Made by a program: the position numbers and the translations under genes. DNA of 39,622 nucleotides from Actinomycetota bacterium (lineage in GTDB: Bacteria; Actinomycetota; Geothermincolia; Geothermincolales; RBG-13-55-18): NCBI GenBank assembly GCA_003598015.1, contig QZKE01000012.1, positions 1-39,622 on the forward strand, given 5' to 3'. The notes below the pieces were generated by a model. It saw only the letters and a list, made by a program, of their open reading frames with translations. It ran no database searches and was not told the origin of the DNA. Below, piece by piece: positions 23,920 to 32,019 of the stretch. Each line of letters starts with the position of its first letter. Within the stretch, counting starts at the first letter, position 1.

Positions 23920-25065
23920 ATGGACTTCGATTTCACGCAAGAGCAGAAGGCCTTCGCCAGGTCGGTACAGGAGTTCGCGGAGAAGGAGATCGCGCCGGGG
24001 GCGCGGGAGCGGGAGCAGACGGCCGAGTTCCCCCACGACATATGGAGGAAGCTGTCCGACTTCGGGCTGCTGGGCCTGCCCGTCCCCGAGGAGTTCGGGG
24101 GAGGCGGGGCGGACGCGTTGACCACCACCCTGGCCAACGAGGTCATGGGCAGGTACTGCCGGGACTTCGACCTCATGATCAAGTGGGGTTCCCACACCAT
24201 GATCTGCGCCATGCCCATCGCGGTGCTGGGCAGCGAGGAGCAGAAACAGAGGTACCTTCCCGCCCTGTGCGACGGCTCGCGCATCGGCGCCTTCGCCCTC
24301 ACCGAGCCGGAGGCGGGCTCGGACGCCACCGCCATGAAGAGCAAGGCGGTGCGGGACGGCGACTCCTACGTCTTGAGTGGCAACAAGATCTACATCTCCA
24401 ACGCCCCCCACGCCGACACCTTCGTCACCTTCGCCAAGACGACCGATGGGGAGGGAGCTGAGGGCATCTCCACCTTCATCGTGGAGAGCGCATTCCCCGG
24501 CTTCGTGCGCGGGAAACCCCTGCGCCTGTACAGCCCCTCGGTCGGCTCCGACGTGGGTGAGATCGCCTTCGACGAGTGCCGGGTACCGGCGGAAAACCTC
24601 CTGGGAGTGGAGGGGCAGGGCTTTTTCGCCATGCTCACCTCCCTGGGGTGGGAGCGCCTGGCCTTCGCCGGATTCCTGGGCGGCATGGCGAGCAACCTCG
24701 ACGACTGCATCGCCTATGCCAAGGAACGCCATGCCTTCGGCCGGCCCATCTCCAAGTTCCAGCTCGTCCAGGCCAAGCTGGCGGACATGGCGGTGGACCT
24801 GGAAGCGGCGCGCCTGCTCACCTACAAGCTGGCCTGGATGTTCGACACCGGCCAGGTCATCCACCTGCAGGCGGCCATCGCCAAGCTCTTCACTACCGAG
24901 GCGGCCTTGCGCAACGCGCTGGAGGCCATCCAGGTCTTCGGCGGATACGGCTGCATGACCGACGAGAACGTAGGACGTTCCCTGTGGGCGGCCAAGGCCT
25001 CGGTCATCGGCGGGGGGACCTCGGAGATACAGCGCATCACCATCGCCAGGATACTGCTCAGATAG
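23920..25065 (+). CDS. Acyl-CoA dehydrogenase (first copy)
   Basis: FAD enzyme that introduces the 2,3-double bond into acyl-CoA, 381 residues, full length. N-terminal helices are followed by the beta domain (GAFALTEPEAGSDATAMKSKA, YISNAPHADTFVTFAKT) and the C-terminal helical domain (ERHAFGRPISKFQLVQAKLADM, EAIQVFGGYGCMTDENVGR). The usual catalytic glutamate of MCAD-type enzymes (YEGT) is G in VIGGGTSEIQR. However, a glutamate stands in LGWERLAFAG, where isovaleryl-CoA and long-chain acyl-CoA dehydrogenases keep their base. The enzyme should therefore be active and may prefer branched or bulky substrates. It starts 3 bp after the hydratase gene. Confidence 0.94.
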   Translation: MDFDFTQEQKAFARSVQEFAEKEIAPGAREREQTAEFPHDIWRKLSDFGLLGLPVPEEFGGGGADALTTTLANEVMGRYCRDFDLMIKWGSHTMICAMPIAVLGSEEQKQRYLPALCDGSRIGAFALTEPEAGSDATAMKSKAVRDGDSYVLSGNKIYISNAPHADTFVTFAKTTDGEGAEGISTFIVESAFPGFVRGKPLRLYSPSVGSDVGEIAFDECRVPAENLLGVEGQGFFAMLTSLGWERLAFAGFLGGMASNLDDCIAYAKERHAFGRPISKFQLVQAKLADMAVDLEAARLLTYKLAWMFDTGQVIHLQAAIAKLFTTEAALRNALEAIQVFGGYGCMTDENVGRSLWAAKASVIGGGTSEIQRITIARILLR

Positions 25066-25148
25066 AAGGGGGATAGACATGAACAAGGAAAGGCCGAAAA
25101 CCGGCGAGGATGGATGCCTCCGGAAGGTAGGGGAGGAGTGATGTAGAT

Positions 25149-26696
25149 ATGGATATGTGGAGCATCATGAAGAGGGGTTTCATGTACCGGCCCGAGCGGG
25201 ATTGCGTCATCTTCGGCGAGCAGCGGGCGACCTACCGGGAGTTCGAGAAACGCTTGAACAGATTCGTCAACATGCTGTACGGGCTGGGCCTGGAGAAGGG
25301 AGACCGCGTCTCGGTGCTCTCCGAGAACTCCATGACCGCCACCGAGGCCATGATCGGCGTCGAGAAGAGCGGCATGGTGTGGGCGCCGCTCAACTTCCGC
25401 CATGTCCCCGCGGAGCACGTCTATCACCTCAACGACGCCGGGTCCAAGGCCTTGATCATGCAGCAGCAGTTCGCCGAGGGCATCGCCTCGGTGCGGGACG
25501 AGCTGGAGACGGTGGAGCACCTCATCGTGGACGGGGAGGGCTTTGGCGGCATGGACTCCTACGAAGACCTCATGGCCAGGGCCAGCGAGAGAGCGACCCT
25601 CGTAGACATCGCTGAAGAAGATCCCGTGGCCCTGATGTACACCTCGGGGACCACCGGCAAGGCCAAGGGGGTCCTGCACACCCACAAGAGCTTCGGGGCC
25701 CTGGCCACCTTCTCCGCCATCGAGCTGGGCGTACAGGCCGATGACGTGGTCCTCTACGTGGCCCCCATCAACCACGGCGCGGGTATCCTTCTGCCGCCCC
25801 ACCTCATGATGGGGGTTCCCAACATCCTCATCGCCCACCTGGACGTGGACTATATCCTCGACGTCATCCAGAAGGAGGGTGTGACCACCATGTGGCTGGC
25901 CCCCACCATCATCTACTTCCTCCTGGCATATCCCAACCGGACCAACTTCGACCTCTCCAGCCTCAGGTCGCTTCCCTACTCCTCGGCACCCATCGCGGTG
26001 GAGAAGCTCAAGGAGGCGCTGGATATATTCGGCGACGTCTTCGCCCAGGCCTATGGGCTGGTGGAGTGCCCGGTGATCACCATGCTGGCCCGGGAAGACC
26101 ACGTGGTGGGAGGCAGCGAGGAGCAGACCAGGAGGTTGGGCTCGGCCGGGCGCGAGATCATGTACACCCGGGTGAGAGTGGTGGACGAAGACGGCAACGA
26201 CCTGCCCAGCGGCGAGACGGGGGAGATCATCGTCAACAGCCCCCTGGTGATGAAGGAGTACTGGAACAACCCGGAGGCCACGGCGGAGACCATCCGGGGC
26301 GGGTGGCTGTACACCGGGGACGTGGGTTACCTGGATGAAGGGGGCTATCTCTTCATCGCCGACCGCCTCAAGGACATGATCATCACCGGGGGATATAACG
26401 TGTACCCCAAGGAGGTGGAGAACGTTATCTTCAAGCACGAGGCGGTGTTCGAGGCGGCGGTCATCGGGGTTCCCGACGAGACCTGGGGGGAGTCGGTGAA
26501 GGCCTTCATCGCTCTCAAGCCGGGTATGCAGGCCACGGAGGAGGAGATCATCGCACTCTGCCGGGACAACCTCGCCTCCTACAAGAAGCCTAAATCGGTG
26601 GAGTTCGTGGACGCCCTGCCCAAGAACATGGCGGGCAAGATCCTGAAAACAGAGCTGCGCGCCCCCTACTGGGAGGGCAAGGAGCGCCAGGTATAA
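25149..26696 (+). CDS. AMP-forming acyl-CoA ligase
   Basis: Activates a carboxylic acid to its CoA thioester at the cost of ATP to AMP; 515 residues. The ANL-family motifs are in order: ALMYTSGTTGKAKGVLHTH (P-loop, about 165-185), AQAYGLVECPV, YTGDVGYLDEGGYLFIADR, MIITGGYNVYPKEVEN, and the C-terminal lysine in KNMAGKILKTELR. The length suits a medium/long-chain or aryl-CoA ligase. The ATG at 25149 follows GGGGAGGAG. An 83-bp gap separates it from the dehydrogenase; this gap contains a 20-codon open frame (25079-25141). It is the only CoA-activating enzyme in the cluster, so it probably makes the entry thioester. Confidence 0.95.
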   Translation: MDMWSIMKRGFMYRPERDCVIFGEQRATYREFEKRLNRFVNMLYGLGLEKGDRVSVLSENSMTATEAMIGVEKSGMVWAPLNFRHVPAEHVYHLNDAGSKALIMQQQFAEGIASVRDELETVEHLIVDGEGFGGMDSYEDLMARASERATLVDIAEEDPVALMYTSGTTGKAKGVLHTHKSFGALATFSAIELGVQADDVVLYVAPINHGAGILLPPHLMMGVPNILIAHLDVDYILDVIQKEGVTTMWLAPTIIYFLLAYPNRTNFDLSSLRSLPYSSAPIAVEKLKEALDIFGDVFAQAYGLVECPVITMLAREDHVVGGSEEQTRRLGSAGREIMYTRVRVVDEDGNDLPSGETGEIIVNSPLVMKEYWNNPEATAETIRGGWLYTGDVGYLDEGGYLFIADRLKDMIITGGYNVYPKEVENVIFKHEAVFEAAVIGVPDETWGESVKAFIALKPGMQATEEEIIALCRDNLASYKKPKSVEFVDALPKNMAGKILKTELRAPYWEGKERQV

Positions 26697-26733
26697 GAAC
26701 GCGAATGCTATTGCGGAAAGGAAGGGATCAGAA

Positions 26734-28026
26734 GTGGGAAAGCACGACGCATTATTCGAGCCCATGACGCTCAAGAACGTGGAGCTCAAAAACCGTATCG
26801 CCATGGCCCCCATGAACGTCTGTTTCACCGGCCCCAATCATGTCGTCAGCAAGCAGCAGACGGCTTACTACGCCGCCCGGGCCATGGGTGGAACGGGGCT
26901 CATCGTCATCGAGGCGGTGGGGGGCACCGACCACGAGACGGTCAAGACCTACGAGGCGCACAACAACCTCATGCTTGTCTATCCGTACCAGGCGGCCGAC
27001 CACTCGGAACTGGTGGAGACCATCCACACTCACGGGGCGAAGGTCATCTGCCAGATCGCCCCGGGAGCGGGACGGCAGGGGAGCTCGGAATATTCCGGCA
27101 TCCAGCCGGTGGCTCCCTCGCCCATACCCTGGGCGCCCCAGGAGGAGATGATGCCCAGGGGCGTGAAGCTGGAGGACATGGCGCAGATGATGGGGCTGCT
27201 GGGGGGATCGTCGACGCTGGTGCCGGAGACGCCCCGCGAGCTAAGGAAAGACGAGATAGCGGTGCTGGCGGAGGACATGGGCAAGTCGGCGCGGCTGGCC
27301 AGGATCGCGGGCTACGACGGGGTGGAACTGCACGCCCCCCACGGCTATCTCCTGCACGAGTTCCTCTCCCCGCGCTCCAACAAGCGAGACGATGAATACG
27401 GGGGGTCCCTGGAGAACCGCGCCCGTTTCATGTGCGAGTGCATCAGCCATATGCGGCAGGCGCTGGGGGACGAGTACCTCCTCACGGTGAGGATCAGCGC
27501 CGACGAGCACCAGGAGGACGGCTTCCACGTGGAGGACACCATCGAGTTCGCCAAGCTGGCCATCCAGGCCGGGGCCGACGGCATCCACCTCTCGGACGGC
27601 TCCTACGAGTCCATGCGCTACTTCCTCCCCGACACGGACGGGCAGGTGGTGGACGAATCCGGGATCATCAAGGCGGGCATCAAGGAGGGCATGGGCAAGG
27701 ACTACCCGGTCATCTGTCCCTCGGTGCACGATCCCGACCTGGCGGCCGAGACGGTGGCGGCGGGGAAGGCGGACATCATCTCCCAAGGCCGGGCTCTCAT
27801 CGCCGATCCCGAGTGGCCCAACAAGGTCAGGGAGGGAAGGGTGAAGGATATCGTCAGGTGCGCCCGCTGCAACAAGGGCTGCATCCAGCGCTTCGTCCTG
27901 GGCCTGCCCTCTCGCTGCGTAGTCAATCCCGAGATGGGCCAGGAGCAGTATATAGAGAAGTACAACACCAGGCCCTTGCTGCCCTTGAAGCAGAGGGTAT
28001 GGAAGATACCAAAGGAGATCCAATAA
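26734..28026 (+). CDS. Old Yellow Enzyme-family reductase with Fe-S motif but no FAD/NAD domain
   Basis: FMN-dependent enoate reductase related to 2,4-dienoyl-CoA reductase FadH and bile-acid enzymes BaiCD/BaiH. Residues 1-360 are the TIM barrel (MTLKNVELKNRIAMAPMN, HAPHGYLLHEFLSPRSNKRD, EYGGSLENRARF). A [4Fe-4S] motif Cx2Cx3Cx11C follows at C376, C379, C383 and C395. FadH-type proteins continue for about 250 residues with FAD- and NAD-binding domains. Here the protein ends at 430, and the next 119 bp hold no continuation. Electrons must come from a separate protein. The GTG start follows AAGGAAGGGA. In this cluster it could saturate a conjugated or dienoyl-CoA double bond. Confidence 0.9.
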   Translation: MGKHDALFEPMTLKNVELKNRIAMAPMNVCFTGPNHVVSKQQTAYYAARAMGGTGLIVIEAVGGTDHETVKTYEAHNNLMLVYPYQAADHSELVETIHTHGAKVICQIAPGAGRQGSSEYSGIQPVAPSPIPWAPQEEMMPRGVKLEDMAQMMGLLGGSSTLVPETPRELRKDEIAVLAEDMGKSARLARIAGYDGVELHAPHGYLLHEFLSPRSNKRDDEYGGSLENRARFMCECISHMRQALGDEYLLTVRISADEHQEDGFHVEDTIEFAKLAIQAGADGIHLSDGSYESMRYFLPDTDGQVVDESGIIKAGIKEGMGKDYPVICPSVHDPDLAAETVAAGKADIISQGRALIADPEWPNKVREGRVKDIVRCARCNKGCIQRFVLGLPSRCVVNPEMGQEQYIEKYNTRPLLPLKQRVWKIPKEIQ

Positions 28027-28145
28027 TCCGCGACTACGCGAGATCCATATCCATATCAGAGTGAAGCGGTCAACCCGGTGGCAAAGAGCACGTTCGGCAG
28101 CTGTCGTCCAGCGGCGGGTCGAGTCGTGAAAGGAGGAGCGAAGGC

Positions 28146-29330
28146 ATGGAAAGCATCAGAGGAAAGACGGCCATCGTGGGCATAGGCGAGGTGCCCACCG
28201 GAATATACCCGGAGCGGTCGTTCGTTGAGCAGGCGGTGGCGGTCTCGGAGGCGGCCATCCTGGACGCGGGCATCGGGAAGGACGAGATAGATACGGTCAT
28301 CCCCATCCTGGCGGTGGCCAACCCCATCGACAACGCCAACATGGTCTGTTCCTGGATGGTGGAGGAGATGGGGCTGGGGAAGACCTGTAAGGCCAACTTC
28401 GTCTGCGGCTCCGGGGGCTCCAGCTCGGCCAACTCCCTCAAGACGGCCATGGGGCTGATATTGACGGGGCTGTCCAAGGCGGTACTGGTGGTGCACTCCG
28501 ACCGGCTGGGGACCGGGCTGGACATGGGCGCGGCCATCGCACAGTTCGCGGTGGTCTCCATGAGCCAGGAGTACGAGATCCCCTATGGCTTCAGCCAGCT
28601 CGCCCTGGCGGGATTCCTGCAGCAGCGTTATATGTACGACACCGGCACCACGGAGCGGCAGATAGCCAGCGTAGTGGAAACCCTGCGCAAATGGGCGGCG
28701 CTCAACCCCAACGCCCTGCTGCGTGAGTTGAGGACGGCCGAGGAAGTGCTGGCCTCCAAGATGATCTCCAGCCCGGTGCGCAAGAGGATGATGAACAAGC
28801 TGGCCGACGGTGCCTCGGCCTTCATCGTCACCAGTGCGGAGAGGGCGCGGGAGCTCACCGACCGCCCGGCCTACGTCCTGGGCGTGGGCTCCCGCTGCAC
28901 CAACTTCACCGCCACCGAGGGCCAGGGGGATTTCTACCAGAACTGGACCCCGGCGGCGGATGATGCTTATGCCATGGCGGGCATAGGCCCCGCGGACATC
29001 GACGTGGCGGAACTCTACGACGCCTTCCCCACCTTCATCCTCATCTCCATGGAGCTGGTCGGGCTGTGCGGGAAAGGCGAGGCGGGCAAGTTCTTCGAGG
29101 AGGGGCACGCTGCGCCGGGAGGCAAGCTGCCGGTGACCACCAACGGCGGCATGATGGCCCAGGGCCATACCGGTGCCGGCGGCGGGGTGGCGGTGCTCGT
29201 GGAGGCGGCCCGCCAGGTTATGGGCAAGGCCGGCGAGCGGCAGGTTCCGGACGTCAAGTACGCCCTGGATACCGCCTCGGGGGGAATCGGCATGGATTTC
29301 CACGTCGGGATACTGGGAAACGAGGTGTAG
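28146..29330 (+). CDS. SCP2/lipid-transfer-type thiolase-like protein
   Basis: Thiolase-superfamily protein of 394 residues, of the SCP-x/Ltp branch that partners DUF35 proteins. The acylated cysteine region is NFVCGSGGSSS (C87), and NGGMMAQGHTGAGG supplies the active-site histidine (H341). ELYDAFPTF is a branch marker. The second catalytic cysteine of true thiolases (CxGG) is alanine in TASGGIG (A377). It may therefore cleave C-C bonds by a different route, for example as a retro-aldolase like Ltp2, or carry out an altered thiolysis. AAGGAGG lies upstream. The DUF35 gene starts 3 bp after its stop, which supports a complex. Confidence 0.9.
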   Translation: MESIRGKTAIVGIGEVPTGIYPERSFVEQAVAVSEAAILDAGIGKDEIDTVIPILAVANPIDNANMVCSWMVEEMGLGKTCKANFVCGSGGSSSANSLKTAMGLILTGLSKAVLVVHSDRLGTGLDMGAAIAQFAVVSMSQEYEIPYGFSQLALAGFLQQRYMYDTGTTERQIASVVETLRKWAALNPNALLRELRTAEEVLASKMISSPVRKRMMNKLADGASAFIVTSAERARELTDRPAYVLGVGSRCTNFTATEGQGDFYQNWTPAADDAYAMAGIGPADIDVAELYDAFPTFILISMELVGLCGKGEAGKFFEEGHAAPGGKLPVTTNGGMMAQGHTGAGGGVAVLVEAARQVMGKAGERQVPDVKYALDTASGGIGMDFHVGILGNEV

Positions 29331-29333
29331 AGC

Positions 29334-29747
29334 ATGGACGAGTACACGCTACCGTTGCCGCTGATAACCACCTTGAGCAAGGTCTTCTGGGACGGGTGCA
29401 GGGAGAACAAGCTTCTCTACCAGCACTGCAAGGACTGCGGGAGGGTCATCTTTTTCCCCAAGCACCTCTGCCCGGATTGCATGGGCCACAACCTGGAGTG
29501 GCTGGAGTCGCAAGGCAAGGGGAGGATCGACACCTTCACCGTGACCTACGAGGGCGCGCCGCCAGCGTTCATGGGGGTGACCCCTTACTGCGTGGCCATC
29601 ATCAGGATGGACGAGGGCTACCGCATGATGAGCAACATCGTGGAATGCGACTTCGACGAACTGGAGTGTGAGATGCCGGTGGAGGTGGCGTTCGTCCCGG
29701 TGACCGAGGAGATCACCCTCCCCAAGTTCAGGCCGGCGCGGGGTTGA
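29334..29747 (+). CDS. DUF35 zinc-ribbon/OB-fold protein, thiolase partner
   Basis: Small acyl-CoA-associated protein of 137 residues. N-terminal helix FWDGCRENKLLYQHCKDCG leads into a rubredoxin-like zinc ribbon with C32, C35, C46 and C49. An OB-fold (residues about 58-130) follows. DUF35 proteins bind thiolase-like enzymes and shape their active site; ChsH2-DUF35 with Ltp2 forms a steroid side-chain aldolase. The 3-bp spacing to the thiolase-like gene fits such a complex. Confidence 0.92.
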   Translation: MDEYTLPLPLITTLSKVFWDGCRENKLLYQHCKDCGRVIFFPKHLCPDCMGHNLEWLESQGKGRIDTFTVTYEGAPPAFMGVTPYCVAIIRMDEGYRMMSNIVECDFDELECEMPVEVAFVPVTEEITLPKFRPARG

Positions 29748-29790
29748 CCCGGTACCGCGGCCGCGGCGATGCCGGCGAAGGAGGACCCGT

Positions 29791-30636
29791 ATGCAAGACT
29801 TGAAAGAAAAGGCGGTACTGGTAACCGGGGCCGCCAGCGGGATAGGTAGAGCGACCGCCGTGGAGTTCGCCAGGGAAGGCGCGGACCCGCTGATCCTCAG
29901 CGACATCAACCCGAAGGGACTCGAGGAGACGGCGGCCCTGGTGGAGAGGCTGGGCTGCCGTACGGTGATCCTGCCCGCCGATGTGTCCGATTACGATGCG
30001 GTGAAGGAGATGGCGTCCGTGGCCCTGGACCAGGCGGGACGCGTAGACATCCTGGTGAACGTGGCGGGCACGGCGATAATCTCTCCCCTCGAGCTGATGA
30101 CCATGGAGGAGTGGAAGAAGGTGGTCGGCGTCGATCTCTTCGGGGCATTGCATACCGTGCATTGCCTCTATCCCCACATGCTGGAGAGGGGGTCCGGCCA
30201 CATAGTGAACATTGCCTCCGTCGCCGGGCTACTCGCCCTCCACCCCTATAACGCTCCCTATTACCTCAGCAAGTTTGGGACGGTGGGATTCACCGAGGCT
30301 CTGATGCTGGAAGCGTCGGCGCACGGTATAGGCGTTACCTGTATCTGCCCGGGAGGCGTTAAGACCCCCATCTACGACGACTCCCCCTTCAAGGGTTTCG
30401 ATGAAGAGGTGAGGGAAAAGGTGAAGAAATTGATGCTGGCCTCGGCGGAGGAGCCCGAGGACACCGCCCGGGCCATCGTCGATGCCGTGAAGAAAAACAG
30501 GTACCTGGTGGTCACGACCCCGGTGGCGAGGGCCGGCTATTTCATCCGGAGGCATTTCTCCCTGGCCTGGTTCCCGCTCATGCGGGCGGTCTCGCGCCGG
30601 TTCGTGGACGGCTTGGAGAAATACCGGGTGCGGTAG
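29791..30636 (+). CDS. Short-chain dehydrogenase/reductase (SDR)
   Basis: NAD(P)-dependent oxidoreductase of 281 residues. Cofactor motif TGAASGIG (residues 12-19), D64 in PADVS, NVAG (90-93), catalytic S143 in NIASVAG, and Y157/K161 in the YxxxK of PYYLSK are all present. PGGVKTP follows. About 40 extra C-terminal residues with a basic-hydrophobic segment (RAGYFIRRHFSLAWFPL) may touch the membrane. GAAGGAGG lies upstream. In the cluster it is the likely 3-hydroxyacyl-CoA dehydrogenase following the hydratase pair. An acidic residue after the second strand (LSDIN) suggests NAD rather than NADP. Confidence 0.93.
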   Translation: MQDLKEKAVLVTGAASGIGRATAVEFAREGADPLILSDINPKGLEETAALVERLGCRTVILPADVSDYDAVKEMASVALDQAGRVDILVNVAGTAIISPLELMTMEEWKKVVGVDLFGALHTVHCLYPHMLERGSGHIVNIASVAGLLALHPYNAPYYLSKFGTVGFTEALMLEASAHGIGVTCICPGGVKTPIYDDSPFKGFDEEVREKVKKLMLASAEEPEDTARAIVDAVKKNRYLVVTTPVARAGYFIRRHFSLAWFPLMRAVSRRFVDGLEKYRVR

Positions 30637-30699
30637 TTATCGGCACTCGGACGCAGGGGTAATGGCTGTTTCTGACACCGATTCCGCGAGGGGGCTCGC

Positions 30700-31860
30700 A
30701 TGGACTTCTCTTTCAGCGAGGAACAGAACCTGTTGCGCGAGACCTTCAGGGAGTTCTCCGCGAGAGAGCTCGGCAAGGAGTACGTACGCTGGTTGGACGA
30801 GAATCGCGACTTCCCCCCCGAAGACCTCCTGGCCAAGATAGGGGACCTGGGTTTCTTCGGCATCACCATCCCGGAGGAATACGGGGGTGCCGGTGCGGGT
30901 ATGATCGAGCTGTGTATCGCCCTGGAGGAGTTATCCGCAGGCAGCGGTGCCGTGGCACTGGCAGCCGCCCTGGCGCCCGCCTTCGGAGGCAGGCCCATAG
31001 GGGAACTGGGAACGGAGGAACAGAAACAGGAACACCTGCCGCAGATAGCCCGGGGGGAGGAGAAGTGGTGCATGGCCTTGACCGAGCCCGCCGGGGGCAC
31101 GGATATCCTGGGGGCCATCAGCACCACGGCCGTACGGAAAGGCGGCGAGTATATCGTCAACGGCTCGAAGATGTTCATCTCCGGCGCCCACGTGGCCGAT
31201 TACATCCTGCTTATCGCCATCACCGACAGGGAGGCGAAGCGTTCCCGGGGTCTTTCCATATTACTGGTGGACGCGCAGTCGCCGGGCATCACCATCAACC
31301 TCATCAGGAAACTGGGCGTACACGCCTGCGGAGCCGCGGAGGTACACTTCGAGGATGTCCAGGTTCCGGCGCGGAACCTCCTGGGCGAGGAGAACATGGG
31401 GTGGTACCACCTCCTGGGCACCCTCAACCCGGAGCGCGTGGGTGTAGCGGCCATCATGCTGGGGGGAGCGAGGACGGCCTTCGCTGACGCCCTGGAGTAT
31501 TCCGGACAGCGTGAAGCCTTCGGCAAGCCCATCGGCCAGTTCCAGATCATCCAACACTACCTGGCGGATATCGCCATCGAGATAGAGAACGCCCGCAACC
31601 TGGTCTATAAATGCGCCTGGCTATGCGACAGCGGCGGACGTTACGACGTGGAGGCCACCATGGTGAAGATCGTGGCCTGCCGCGCAGTGGAAAAGGCGGC
31701 GCTGTACGGCATGGAGATATTCGGCGGCTACGGCTTCACCATGGAATACGATATGCAGCGCCACTTCCGCGACTACCGTCAGGGGATGTTCAGCCCCATC
31801 TCCAACGAGATGAGCATGAACTACATCGCCCAGAGCTTCGGCCTGCCCAAGTCCTACTGA
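30700..31860 (+). CDS. Acyl-CoA dehydrogenase (second copy)
   Basis: FAD-dependent acyl-CoA dehydrogenase of 386 residues, last gene of the cluster. Motifs: FFGITIPEEYGGAGAG, MALTEPAGGTDILGA, MFISGAHVADYILLIA, QREAFGKPIGQFQIIQHYLAD, GMEIFGGYGFTMEYDMQRHFRD. The C-terminal GTSEIQR-type motif is changed to FSPISNEMSMN, so the MCAD-position glutamate is absent; a glutamate in NPERVGVAA takes the place used by isovaleryl-CoA dehydrogenase. It differs clearly from the first copy, so the two probably act on different intermediates or form a mixed oligomer. GAGGGGG lies upstream. Confidence 0.93.
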   Translation: MDFSFSEEQNLLRETFREFSARELGKEYVRWLDENRDFPPEDLLAKIGDLGFFGITIPEEYGGAGAGMIELCIALEELSAGSGAVALAAALAPAFGGRPIGELGTEEQKQEHLPQIARGEEKWCMALTEPAGGTDILGAISTTAVRKGGEYIVNGSKMFISGAHVADYILLIAITDREAKRSRGLSILLVDAQSPGITINLIRKLGVHACGAAEVHFEDVQVPARNLLGEENMGWYHLLGTLNPERVGVAAIMLGGARTAFADALEYSGQREAFGKPIGQFQIIQHYLADIAIEIENARNLVYKCAWLCDSGGRYDVEATMVKIVACRAVEKAALYGMEIFGGYGFTMEYDMQRHFRDYRQGMFSPISNEMSMNYIAQSFGLPKSY

Positions 31861-32019
31861 TGATGAACGGAAATCGTGTATCTCGGGCGGGTAAAGTATG
31901 GCGACGCGCGGCCTCGTGCGATAAAGACTTGCGAAGGGCCATGCGCACAGAGGGAGCTTGATGCGGCGTTTAGGGATAGGTCTCTCTAGCACGATCTGGA
32001 CGGAAAGGGGAAATCGACT

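Noticed and set aside
24822-26837. Long minus-strand open frame opposite the acyl-CoA ligase
   Set aside because: It is an antisense shadow of a gene with complete ANL motifs; it has no ribosome site and no recognisable domain.
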